In this document: one piece after another, positions 56,341-64,000 of the stretch
How positions within the stretch are numbered: the first letter of the stretch is position 1
Layout: each line of letters begins with the position of its first letter
Origin: Porphyromonas gingivicanis JCM 15907
Lineage (GTDB): Bacteria > Bacteroidota > Bacteroidia > Bacteroidales > Porphyromonadaceae
Length of the DNA stretch: 64,000 bases
Assembly (NCBI RefSeq): GCF_000614585.1
Contig: NZ_BAKX01000003.1
Coordinates: 62,001 to 126,000, forward strand
Direction of reading: 5' to 3'
Notes under the pieces: generated by a model
The model's input: only the letters and a program-made list of their open reading frames with translations
Told to the model about the DNA's origin: nothing
The model's database searches: none
Position numbers and translations under genes: made by a program

Positions 56341-56362
56341 CATTTGCTGAAAATTTTGAACA

Positions 56363-57447
56363 ATGAAGTACGTGTTGCTAAAGAAAACTTTCTGCCTGTT
56401 GCTAGCCTTGCTTTCGTCTCTCGGGGCGTTATGGTCGCAGGCAGATGTGATTCGTTATTCAGCAGTGGAGTATGCTTCTCAGGGTATTGTTTATTATTTG
56501 CCAAAGAGTTTGGTGAAGGTCTCCCTGACGATTGAGAAGATGACCTATACACCTGGGGAGTTTTCTGCGTATGCTCCTATTCTTTTCGGCAAAGAAATTT
56601 CAATACAACCTCAGACTTCTTACCAGATAAAGAGTGTCCGACTCTCATCCATTGGTGTGCCTGACGAAGAGCAGCAGTATATCGTCTCTTTTAAGGCTTC
56701 GAACCCTTTTAGTTATGTAGCTCTTACCAAAGAGGGAGTCATAGCTGGTATCAATACTGATGGAGTGCCTTCTGTTGGAGAGAAGGAAGCTCTTCTTACT
56801 GAGGGTAGTGTGTTGCCACAGAACAACCTTGCCCTACCCCGAGAGTATGCCTTGGCTACTTCCAAGCTAAACGTGCCGAAATAGTAGCAGTAAAGCTCTT
56901 TGAGATGCGAGAAGACCTCTTGGAACTTATCTCAGGAAAGGCGGAGAATGCTCCTCGAGATGGGGCTGCCTATGAGCTGGCGGTGTCGGAGCTTAAAGCC
57001 CAAATAGCTGGTTTAGAAGCTCTTTTTGAAGGGGCTACAGCAACTACAACCATTCATCGGGATTTCTTTATATCCCCAGAGGGAGCTATTAATAATCGTA
57101 CCTTAGCACGCTTTTCGGTGCAGGAGGGTTTACTTCCCGCCAATAGTACCAAAGGAGAGCCTATCACCTTTAACCTCTCTCCTACAAGGAGTTTACAAGA
57201 ACTCTCCCCCGAAGAGATGGAAAAACGAGAGCGTAAACTCAAAGGTATTATATACAATGCGCCTGGTATAGCGGAGGTAACACTTCGATTAGACAGGAAG
57301 GTTATTGCCAAAGAAGACCTCCCCATAACTCAGTTGGGCTATAGAGTCTCGTTAGAAAATCAAATTACAAAACCCAAAGAGGGCAATGTGTGTGTTCTGT
57401 TTGATGTGAATACAGGAGCCATTCTCTCTCTCTACAAAAAAGAATAA
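56363..57447 (+). CDS. DUF4831-family exported protein, interrupted by a -1 frameshift
   Basis: About 362 residues after repair, with a signal peptide (MKYVLLKKTFCLLLALLSSL, cut near WSQ). The N-terminal part includes VIRYSAVEYASQGIVYYLPKSL, and the C-terminal part includes MREDLLELISGKAENAPRDG and LDRKVIAKEDLPITQLG, a DUF4831 (PF16115) pattern common in Bacteroidales. One base is missing at about 56864-56866 (TCC-AA-GCT), splitting the gene. Probably periplasmic or outer-membrane associated; function unknown. The POT transporter gene follows after 23 nt. Confidence 0.8.
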
Positions 57448-57470
57448 TTCTCACATTAATAATTAAAAGT

Positions 57471-59445
57471 ATGGCAAAAAGTCACCCGAAAGGCTAGTTG
57501 TTCTAGCCTTAGCGAACATGGGAGAACGCTTTGGTTACTACACCATGTTGGCGATTCTAACTCTTTACATGCAAGCCAAGTTCGGCTTTTCTTCTGCAAC
57601 CACAAGTCTTATTTATGGGACTTTCTTAGCACTCGTATATTTCTTACCAGTGTTTGGAGGTATTGTGGCCGATAAATGGTTGGGCTATGGTAAGACTATT
57701 TTGATCGGTATCACGGTCATGTTTGGTGGTTATCTTCTTTTGGGTATTCCATTTGGTACGGGTACCGAGGGGGTTATCTTTATGGCTCTATCCCTTGTTT
57801 TAATATCCGCTGGTACGGGTATGTTTAAGGGTAACTTGCAAGCCTTGGTAGGAAAACTTTACGACAATCCTCTCTATTCCAAGAGTAGAGATATGGCGTT
57901 TTCTATTTTCTATATGTTCATCAACATTGGTGCTTTCTTCGCTCCAAGTATGGGGAACGCTATTACTAACCATTTCCTACAAAAAGAAAACTTCTACTAC
58001 GATGCAGCTATCCCTAAAAATTACGTAGCTCTTAACGATAAGGTCGTAGATGAAGCCCAATTTATGGCAGAGTTCCAAGCATCTCACCCTAAGTATGCTA
58101 CTGAAACCGCCGAAGAGCAGGCTAAGATGATTGCTAAGGCAAAGAAGAAACAAGGGTGATTTTCCCTGCTGACGAGGCTGAAATCCTTTTCAATCTTAAG
58201 CTCGCAGGACTCCATCAATATACCAAGGCTGGGGCTGTTACAGACCCTAACCTCACGGTTACCGATGCAGACTATGAGGTTATGGCAAGCCGTAATATAG
58301 CAGATAATGAAGCTAAGGCAGCTATTCGCGAACGCATTACGCAAGCAGAGGTACCTGCTGAGTTCTTGGCAAAGAGTGATTCTGAAGGTTTTGCCAAAGA
58401 CTTTGGTAAAAAGTACGTAGCCACTACGCTCTCTAAGTCTTATAGCTGGGCTTTCTTTGTAGCCTGTGGTAGCTTGATTATATCTATACTTATCTTCGTT
58501 CTCTTCCGTAAAACTTGGAAAGAGGCCGATGTTACAGCCAAACAGGCTAAAGCTAAAGCCAGTCAAGACGGAGCTGGAGCTCCAATGTCTAAGAAGGAAG
58601 TTAGCGAACGTTTGCTCGCTTTGGGGCTTGTGTTTGCTGTGGTAATCTTCTTCTGGATGGCTTTCCATCAAAACGGATTAACCATGACATTCTTTGCTCG
58701 CGATTATACAGTAAGTAAGGTTACGGCAGATGGTTATATTCCTTTCTCTCTCCTTATGCTTTTACCTTTAGTATGTCTTATGTACGGGGTATATCTTTCT
58801 ATCTTCGGACTCCTTGGAGGAAAGAGAAATCCTAAGACAGGTTTGCTCCTTATAGTGTTAGGTATTGCAGGTCTCATCGGAGGTTACTTTGTAGATATTA
58901 AGCCTATTGCTGATGGCTTGAGAAGCATTACTCCTCAAATCTTCCAGCAGTTTAATCCATTCTTTATCATACTATTGACTCCTGTAACAGTTGGTTTCTT
59001 CGGTTATCTTGCCAATAGAGACAAAGAACCTTCTGCTCCTCGTAAGATTGGTATCGGTATGTTGCTCGCTGCTTTGGGCTTCCTCGTACTTTTGGTTTCT
59101 TCTATTGGATTGCCAGCACCCAGTGATATTAAGGGAACGAGCGACGTTTTGGTTTCTCCTAACGTACTTATCGGTACTTACCTCGTACTTACTTTGGCGG
59201 AACTATTCCTCAGCCCAATGGGACTCTCGTTCGTATCTAAAGTTTCTCCTCCACAATATGCAGGTTTAATGCAGGGTGGATGGCTTGCAGCTACTGCAGT
59301 AGGTAACCTCCTTGTAGGTGTTATGGGAGCTTTCTGGGAAAAACTTTCGTTGGTAGCTTTCTGGGGTGTACTTATTGCATGCTGTCTCTTATCGGCTGCA
59401 TTCATATTCTCTGTAATGAAACGATTGGAGCGCGTTACTGCTTAA
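57471..59445 (+). CDS. POT/PTR-family proton-dependent peptide transporter, interrupted by two -1 frameshifts
   Basis: Imports di- and tripeptides, fitting an asaccharolytic, peptide-using organism. After repair it has about 659 residues and 12-14 membrane segments. The family signature ERFGYYTMLAILTLYM lies near the N terminus and FFWMAFHQNGLTM further on. The first frameshift is at 57476-57480: the start MAKKSPERLVVLALANMGERFGYY needs six A, five are present. The second is at about 58155-58156 (CAA-GG-GTG, a G4 run read as G3). Reading from the ATG at 57518 would lose the first residues only. A weak hairpin follows the stop. Confidence 0.88.
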
Positions 59446-59469
59446 TCGTAGCACCATAATTTATCACGC

Positions 59470-59520
59470 CAACCTCTCCATAGGTGCTCTTTATAGGAGT
59501 CCCTGGGAGAGGTTGCTTTG
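59470..59520 (+). terminator. Possible terminator after the POT transporter
   Basis: CAACCTCTCC (59470-59479) pairs with GGAGAGGTTG (59506-59515). The tail CTTTG is a weak T run, so it may also act as a stability element. Confidence 0.5.
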
Positions 59521-59544
59521 TAATCAACCAACCCTTAACGAATA

Positions 59545-60534
59545 ATGCAGGAAATAGTAGAGAAGATAATTAATGGTTATGCCCTTTCAAAAGAAGAGGT
59601 TATAGCCCTTTGGAAAAATACTCCTCCCGAAGAGCTTTACGAGATGGCTCATAGGATTACTCAGCAAACTATGGGAAAAGGCTTTGATACCTGCTCTATC
59701 ATCAATGTCAAGAGTGGTAACTGCCCTGAAGATTGTAAGTGGTGCGCCCAGAGTAGGCACTATACCACAGGAACAGAGGTCTATCCGCTTTTAGATACTG
59801 CTACTTGCGTGGCGCAAGCGAACTACAATCGAGCACAAGGTATAAAACGTTTTTCTTTAGTGGCAAGTGGTCGAAGTCTTTCGATACGAGAGATAAAATC
59901 GCTCGCAGAGACCTACAAGGCTATTCGCTCCGAGAGTGATGTCCGTTGTTGTGCTTCGCTGGGTTTGTTAGATGAGGAGCGTTTACGTATCCTCTACGAG
60001 GCTGGGGTTAGTACCTATCACTGCAATATGGAGACAGCACCCAACTTTTTTTCTAAACTCTGTACAACGCATACGCAAGAGGATAAATTGGAAACGATAA
60101 AAGCGGCTCGCCGTGTGGGTATGAGAGTATGCTCTGGGGGGATTATTGGTATGGGGGAGAGTATGGAAGACCGCATAGACTTTGCCCTTTTCCTTCGAGA
60201 TATAGGTGTTTATTCTATCCCTATTAACGTATTACAACCGATAGCAGGTACACCGCTTGCCAAGGTAGCTCCTCTTTCGGCAGAGGAGTATCTTACTACG
60301 GTGGCTCTCTTCCGCTTTATCAATCCGAAAGCCTATTTGCGTTTTAGTGGTGGACGCATTCAAATTCCTATCTCTGTGGTACGTAAGGCTATGTATATAG
60401 GTATCAACTCTGCTATTACGGGAGATATGCTTACAACTATAGGTGCAAGAGCCGAAGAAGATATGCAACTCATCAAAGAGATGGGGTATAGTAACGAAAT
60501 GGAAACTACTTGGGAAACAGAAGATAGTATATGA
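59545..60534 (+). CDS. bioB: Biotin synthase
   Basis: Radical SAM enzyme that inserts sulfur into dethiobiotin, the last step of biotin synthesis. The 329 residues include the SAM iron-sulfur cluster motif CPEDCKWC with Cys60, Cys64 and Cys67, and the second cluster ligands later in the TIM barrel. Full length. The TGA stop overlaps the bioA start (ATGA), which couples the two genes. No dethiobiotin synthase (bioD) or bioF is in the window. Confidence 0.96.
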   Translation: MQEIVEKIINGYALSKEEVIALWKNTPPEELYEMAHRITQQTMGKGFDTCSIINVKSGNCPEDCKWCAQSRHYTTGTEVYPLLDTATCVAQANYNRAQGIKRFSLVASGRSLSIREIKSLAETYKAIRSESDVRCCASLGLLDEERLRILYEAGVSTYHCNMETAPNFFSKLCTTHTQEDKLETIKAARRVGMRVCSGGIIGMGESMEDRIDFALFLRDIGVYSIPINVLQPIAGTPLAKVAPLSAEEYLTTVALFRFINPKAYLRFSGGRIQIPISVVRKAMYIGINSAITGDMLTTIGARAEEDMQLIKEMGYSNEMETTWETEDSI

Positions 60535-61817
60535 CAACCGAAGAATTGTTACAGATAGATAGAGAGCATCTATGGCACCCTTATACTTCTACCATTGACC
60601 CTTTGCCCGTTTTTCCCGTAGAGCGAGCCGAAGGGGTACGCATCTATTTGGAGGGAGGAGGTATCCTAATTGATGGTATGAGTTCTTGGTGGGCAGCTAT
60701 CCATGGGTACAATCACCCACAACTCAATAAGGCTATTGAGCAACAGTTGCATCAAATGAGTCATATCATGTTTGGAGGCTTTACGCATCGTCCTGCGGTA
60801 GAGTTGGCAAATAAATTGCTTCCGCTTCTCCCCAAGGGGATCGATCAGATTTTCTATGCAGATAGCGGTTCGGTAGCGGTAGAGGTGGCATTGAAAATGG
60901 CTATTCAGTACCAGCATAGTAGAGGAGAGGGAGAGAGACAAGCCTTCGTTACTATACGTTCGGGTTACCATGGAGATACATGGCACGCTATGAGTGTATG
61001 TGACCCAACAACGGGTATGCACGCCCTTTTCGGACGGGCTTTGCCCCAACAATACTTCTTGCCTCAACCTAAGAGTAAGTGGGGTAAGGAGTGGGATCCC
61101 TCGGATCTTGACCCTCTAAAAGATTTGTTGCAAAAAGAGGGATCTCATATCGCTGCATTGATCGTAGAGCCAATCGTACAAGGGGCTGGAGGAATGTATT
61201 TCTACCACCCCAACTACCTAAAGGAGGCATTAGATCTTTGTCATGAACATGGAGTACTGGTGATATTTGATGAGATTGCCACAGGATTTGGTCGTACGGG
61301 TACTTTTTTTGCTTCGGAACATGCACAAGTTGTGCCTGATATCCTCTGTATCGGCAAGGCTTTGACGGGAGGGTATATGACGCTCTCTGCTACTTGTACA
61401 CATAAAACAATAGCTGATACCATCTGTTCAGGAGAGGCGGGATGTTTCATGCATGGACCCACTTTTATGGCTAACCCTTTGGCGTGTGCCGTGGCTTCCG
61501 AGAGTCTTTCGCTACTTCTTTCGATTCCTTGGCAACAAAAAATAGAATCTATGGAGCAACAGATGCGTGACGAGTTAGCACCAGCTTTCGCCTTTCGTGG
61601 AGTGGAGGAAGTACGAGTTTTGGGTGGAATTGGAGTCATCGAAACCAAAACGCCCGTCAATATGGCACGTATGCAACAACGCTTCGTGCAGGAGGGTGTG
61701 TGGGTGCGTCCCTTTGGTCGCCTCTGTTACCTAATGCCTCCCTATATTATTCAAGAGGAAGAGTTGAGTCATTTGACGCACAGCCTTGTAAAAATTGTAC
61801 GTGAAGAGTTCGACTAA
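60531..61817 (+). CDS. bioA: Adenosylmethionine--8-amino-7-oxononanoate aminotransferase
   Basis: PLP enzyme that makes 7,8-diaminopelargonic acid, two steps before biotin. The 428 residues contain the characteristic LWHPYTST start, [26 protein letters not shown], the cofactor Asp in [13 protein letters not shown] and the PLP lysine in [11 protein letters not shown] (near 275). Full length. It shares its first four bases with the end of bioB, so the two are co-translated. Confidence 0.95.
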   Translation: MTTEELLQIDREHLWHPYTSTIDPLPVFPVERAEGVRIYLEGGGILIDGMSSWWAAIHGYNHPQLNKAIEQQLHQMSHIMFGGFTHRPAVELANKLLPLLPKGIDQIFYADSGSVAVEVALKMAIQYQHSRGEGERQAFVTIRSGYHGDTWHAMSVCDPTTGMHALFGRALPQQYFLPQPKSKWGKEWDPSDLDPLKDLLQKEGSHIAALIVEPIVQGAGGMYFYHPNYLKEALDLCHEHGVLVIFDEIATGFGRTGTFFASEHAQVVPDILCIGKALTGGYMTLSATCTHKTIADTICSGEAGCFMHGPTFMANPLACAVASESLSLLLSIPWQQKIESMEQQMRDELAPAFAFRGVEEVRVLGGIGVIETKTPVNMARMQQRFVQEGVWVRPFGRLCYLMPPYIIQEEELSHLTHSLVKIVREEFD

Positions 61818-62027
61818 TCCTTATTTTTTCTAAGACTTTTTACCTCATTCTTTAGTGCAAAATATAGCATACTTATACCCTTGTCTTCAAAGAGATAGAG
61901 TTATCATATAGGAGTGTACTCTGCATTTTTTACATAGAGAGACACTTTATAGAGACAGTTAAAAGGGAAGTCAAATATCTCTCTTTAGAGAGTGGCTACT
62001 CTGTTTTATTTGCCTTACTGCAAATCC

Positions 62028-62115
62028 TCTGTACAAACATTGCAAACCTTCTGTGTAAACCTTCAAAACGATTATAGGTTTTGGGACAGAGGGTTATAGG
62101 TTTCGAATGGGAGAA
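62028..62115. repeat. 22-nt periodic repeat array F
   Basis: Units at 62028 (TCTGTAC), 62050 (TCTGTGT), 62072 (TTATAGG) and 62094 (TTATAGG), spaced exactly 22 nt. The first three have the same order as array E, as if copied together. Confidence 0.78.
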
Positions 62116-62238
62116 GCCGTTAGAGCTTCGATAAGGTTTTGTAAAGGTGGATGAATAGACCTTGGAGCTTGTCTTTTATTAAATAAAGTAATAGCTTGAG
62201 TAACCCACCATGCTGTATATTTATCTTATGATTTTGGA

Positions 62239-62246
62239 TAACTTTG
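62239..62246 (+). promoter_or_regulatory. Possible -7 element of the CPBP gene
   Basis: TAACTTTG fits TAnnTTTG, with a leader of about 17 nt. The -33 region is poor. Confidence 0.4.
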
Positions 62247-62269
62247 TAGGGTAGAAAGCAACAATCAAA

Positions 62270-63034
62270 GTGGAGTACAAAGCACAAGATACAGGATATT
62301 TTACCGAACAATATGCGGGCTTAGACCGCTCAAGGGGGCTTCGAGCTTTTTTGTTGCTCTTGGCAATGACTCTTTTTGCTCTATCGATAACTAATTTGTG
62401 GGCGATATACGCTCCCCCGAAGGACTTATTAGGGCAACTGTTGCACTCCGCATTCTCTTCTGTTCTTACCTTTGGGATAGTTCCCTTTCTCTTTACTTAC
62501 GTTCAGATACCCAAAGGGTTTCGATGGAGTTATTTAGGATTGCAACCTATGCGAAAGCTCTCACGAGCTCTTTGGATAAAACTTTTTATAGGCACGCTCT
62601 TTGCCTTGGTTTTAATCGCAGGCACTTCCTATGCGAGCAATTATCTAATAGAACATTGGAGTGGAGTGTGGGGAGACTATTTGAGAACCTTACAAGAGCG
62701 GATTGAGGAGGCTACAGCTTTCATAAAACAGCCTACAACATTGGGCATTGCTATTGTTAGGATTGCGGTTATTTCTTTGCTAACGGGGGTAGTAGAAGAG
62801 TTGTATATGCGAGGAGTACTACAACCTTTACTTATTCGTACAACGAAGAGTGTACATATAGGTATTCTACTTACAGCCCTGATTTTCTCGTTGTTACACT
62901 TGGCTCCTTCGTACCTTTTGCCTATTTTTATCTATGGATTGCTTTTTGGTTACTGGAGACACTACACGGGCTCTCTTTATCCCAGTATGCTGCTACATAT
63001 ACTGAATAATTTATTGACCCTCTTAGTCTCGTGA
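62270..63034 (+). CDS. CPBP-family intramembrane metalloprotease (CAAX protease-like)
   Basis: A 254-residue membrane protein with about six to eight hydrophobic segments. All three glutamyl-type motifs are visible: EE at 176-177 with Arg181 (VEELYMRGVL), FSLLH with His210, and HILNN with His243 and Asn247. CPBP proteins in bacteria act in protein processing, bacteriocin immunity or envelope control; the target here is unknown. The GTG start at 62270 is used because no ATG lies nearby upstream. The stop overlaps the next gene by 4 nt. Confidence 0.85.
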   Translation: MEYKAQDTGYFTEQYAGLDRSRGLRAFLLLLAMTLFALSITNLWAIYAPPKDLLGQLLHSAFSSVLTFGIVPFLFTYVQIPKGFRWSYLGLQPMRKLSRALWIKLFIGTLFALVLIAGTSYASNYLIEHWSGVWGDYLRTLQERIEEATAFIKQPTTLGIAIVRIAVISLLTGVVEELYMRGVLQPLLIRTTKSVHIGILLTALIFSLLHLAPSYLLPIFIYGLLFGYWRHYTGSLYPSMLLHILNNLLTLLVS

Positions 63035-64000
63035 TTATGCCGTACGCTCCAGATTTTCTCCATACTTTGGCAAAGCGGGTCGTATCTACATCTACCGATC
63101 GACTGTATGAGCATTGCTTTGTTTTTCCTTCTCACCGTGCGGGAACTTTCTTTAAGCACTATATTAGTCAGATGCTCGATGTTCCTGCTTTTGCTCCGCA
63201 GGTTATTACTATTGAGGAGTTGGAGTTTCGCTTATCAGGTCTGAAGCAAGCGGGAAAAACTTATCTTTTGTGTACCCTTTTAGAAGAGCTGTATCGTCTA
63301 CGGCAAGAGAGGCAACCCGAGTATACTTGGGAGGCGGGTATTGTTGCCATGGATCATTTTGAGCGAATACTTCGAGATTTCAACGATATAGATCTCTTTT
63401 TAGCTCCTGCCGATAAAATATTTCGTAATATGGAGCATCTTGAAGAGCTGACTTCAATAGACTATTTGACCGAAGAGCAACGTGCCACTATTGTACAGTT
63501 TTGGGGGACACTCCCCAGCTCCATAGGGCATTCCTCTTCGCTTTCTATGGGAGAGGAGTTTAGCTCTATCCTTTCGGAAATGGAGCTGCTCTATACTCGT
63601 TTTCGTGAGCGATTACAGAGAGAGGGGGTAGGATATCAAGGTATGATGGCACGGAACATCGTAGAGATGGACGAAAAGCTCTTTGTGGAGCATCTTGCCA
63701 CTTTCTTGCAACGAAAGATTAAGCATATTACCATTGCGGGTCTTTACCAAATAACCCCTGCCGAACGTCTCCTGCTACAACGCCTTAGTCAATACTCTTC
63801 TCTTTTTTCCATAGAATTTATTTGGGAAGATCTTCCTTATAGTGCCGATACGAGACTAAAGGATAGTGAATGGAGCAAGATTATAGCAACGCTCTTGCCG
63901 AAAATAAAGCCTTCTTTGGAGGGGAGGTTTTGAAATCCAACATCCCTCTTACGCTTCCTGAGATAGAGATTATAAAGACTTCTTCCGATATGGGTAGAAG
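63031..64000 (+). CDS. PD-(D/E)XK nuclease-family (AddB-like) protein, 5' part, with a -1 frameshift and cut by the window edge
   Basis: The N-terminal part of a large protein typical of Bacteroidetes, annotated as an AddB-like or PD-(D/E)XK nuclease-family protein, probably one half of an AddAB-type double-strand break repair helicase-nuclease. The first 280 residues include CFVFPSHRAGTFFKHYI (an inactivated helicase P-loop region) and FAPQVITIEELEF. The frame as given ends at 63933, but the next frame continues as AENKAFFGGEVLKSNIPLT to the window end. The break lies between about 63868 and 63880; a missing G in AAGGAT would fit. The start is GTG at 63031 or ATG at 63037. Confidence 0.72.

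Larger units (their letters stand above)
55839..56362. other. Divergent spacer between the ABC exporter and the DUF4831 gene
   Basis: About 520 nt with no credible gene. It contains repeat array E and the DUF4831 -7 element. Confidence 0.6.
61818..62269. other. Spacer between bioA and the CPBP protease
   Basis: About 450 nt containing repeat array F and the downstream gene's -7 element. No gene is seen. Confidence 0.6.

Noticed and set aside
5316-62115. CRISPR arrays, because of short regularly spaced repeats
   Set aside because: The units themselves are 22 nt long with no spacers between them, they are degenerate, and no cas gene is in the window.
63031-63933. A complete 300-residue protein ending at 63933
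   Set aside because: The family is far longer, and the next frame continues sensibly from about 63870 to the window edge, so this stop is due to a frameshift.

Overview
The window looks like chromosomal DNA of a Bacteroidales bacterium, most likely a Porphyromonas species. Evidence: promoters with the Bacteroidetes -7 motif TAnnTTTG and a TTTG-type -33 box about 19-20 nt upstream; almost no Shine-Dalgarno sequences; a tmRNA whose tag reads GENNYALAA; and a porG-uppS-bamA-ompH-ompH block like the one known from Porphyromonas gingivalis. Nearly everything is housekeeping. I see no prophage, insertion sequence, CRISPR array, rRNA or tRNA gene.

Layout. 0.2-3.5 kb: dapB, signal peptidase I, a degenerate second signal-peptidase-like gene and a WbqC-family gene. 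3.9-9.6 kb: dnaA, dnaE, trxA. 9.7-14.5 kb: an exported Fe/Mn superoxide dismutase, a candidate 6S-like structured RNA, formate-THF ligase, then greA with a HIT protein. 14.9-20.1 kb: a DUF349 protein, an epimerase, a DUF695-like gene, a BASS-type transporter, an HD phosphohydrolase. 20.3-27.5 kb (minus strand): glutamate dehydrogenase, galE, engB, aroC, slyD, and an ECF sigma / membrane protein / periplasmic protein module. 27.7-34.3 kb: nadE, serC-serA-DUF1015, and the tmRNA gene ssrA. 34.4-45.4 kb: a 1,900-residue alpha-2-macroglobulin-like protein divergent from a GH3/beta-lactamase-fold fusion, then an aminotransferase-fold gene and comF. 45.8-55.8 kb (minus strand): envelope biogenesis (ABC exporter, aroA, DUF6242 lipoprotein, porG, uppS, bamA, two Skp/OmpH chaperones). 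56.3-64 kb: DUF4831 protein, POT peptide transporter, bioB-bioA, a CPBP protease, and the start of an AddB-like nuclease.

Two window-wide patterns stand out. First, six or seven intergenic spacers carry short arrays of a degenerate repeat with an exact 22-nt period (5.3, 10.6, 13.3, 25.1, 40.3, 56.2 and 62.0 kb). Each lies upstream of at least one gene. They look like one dispersed family, possibly a relative of the P. gingivalis BrickBuilt minisatellite or a set of protein-binding sites. Second, eleven apparent single-base deletions break nine genes, all in the same direction and nearly all explainable as a homopolymer one base too short. Catalytic motifs survive on both sides of the breaks, so these are more likely sequencing errors than pseudogenes; affected genes are annotated over their full restored span.

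Other points worth attention: a signal-peptidase paralogue with both catalytic residues replaced, an aminotransferase-fold protein with His where the PLP lysine should be, a Gly/Tyr-rich insert in the BamA barrel, an exported SOD, and near-leaderless promoters for the ECF sigma factor and the GH3 fusion.
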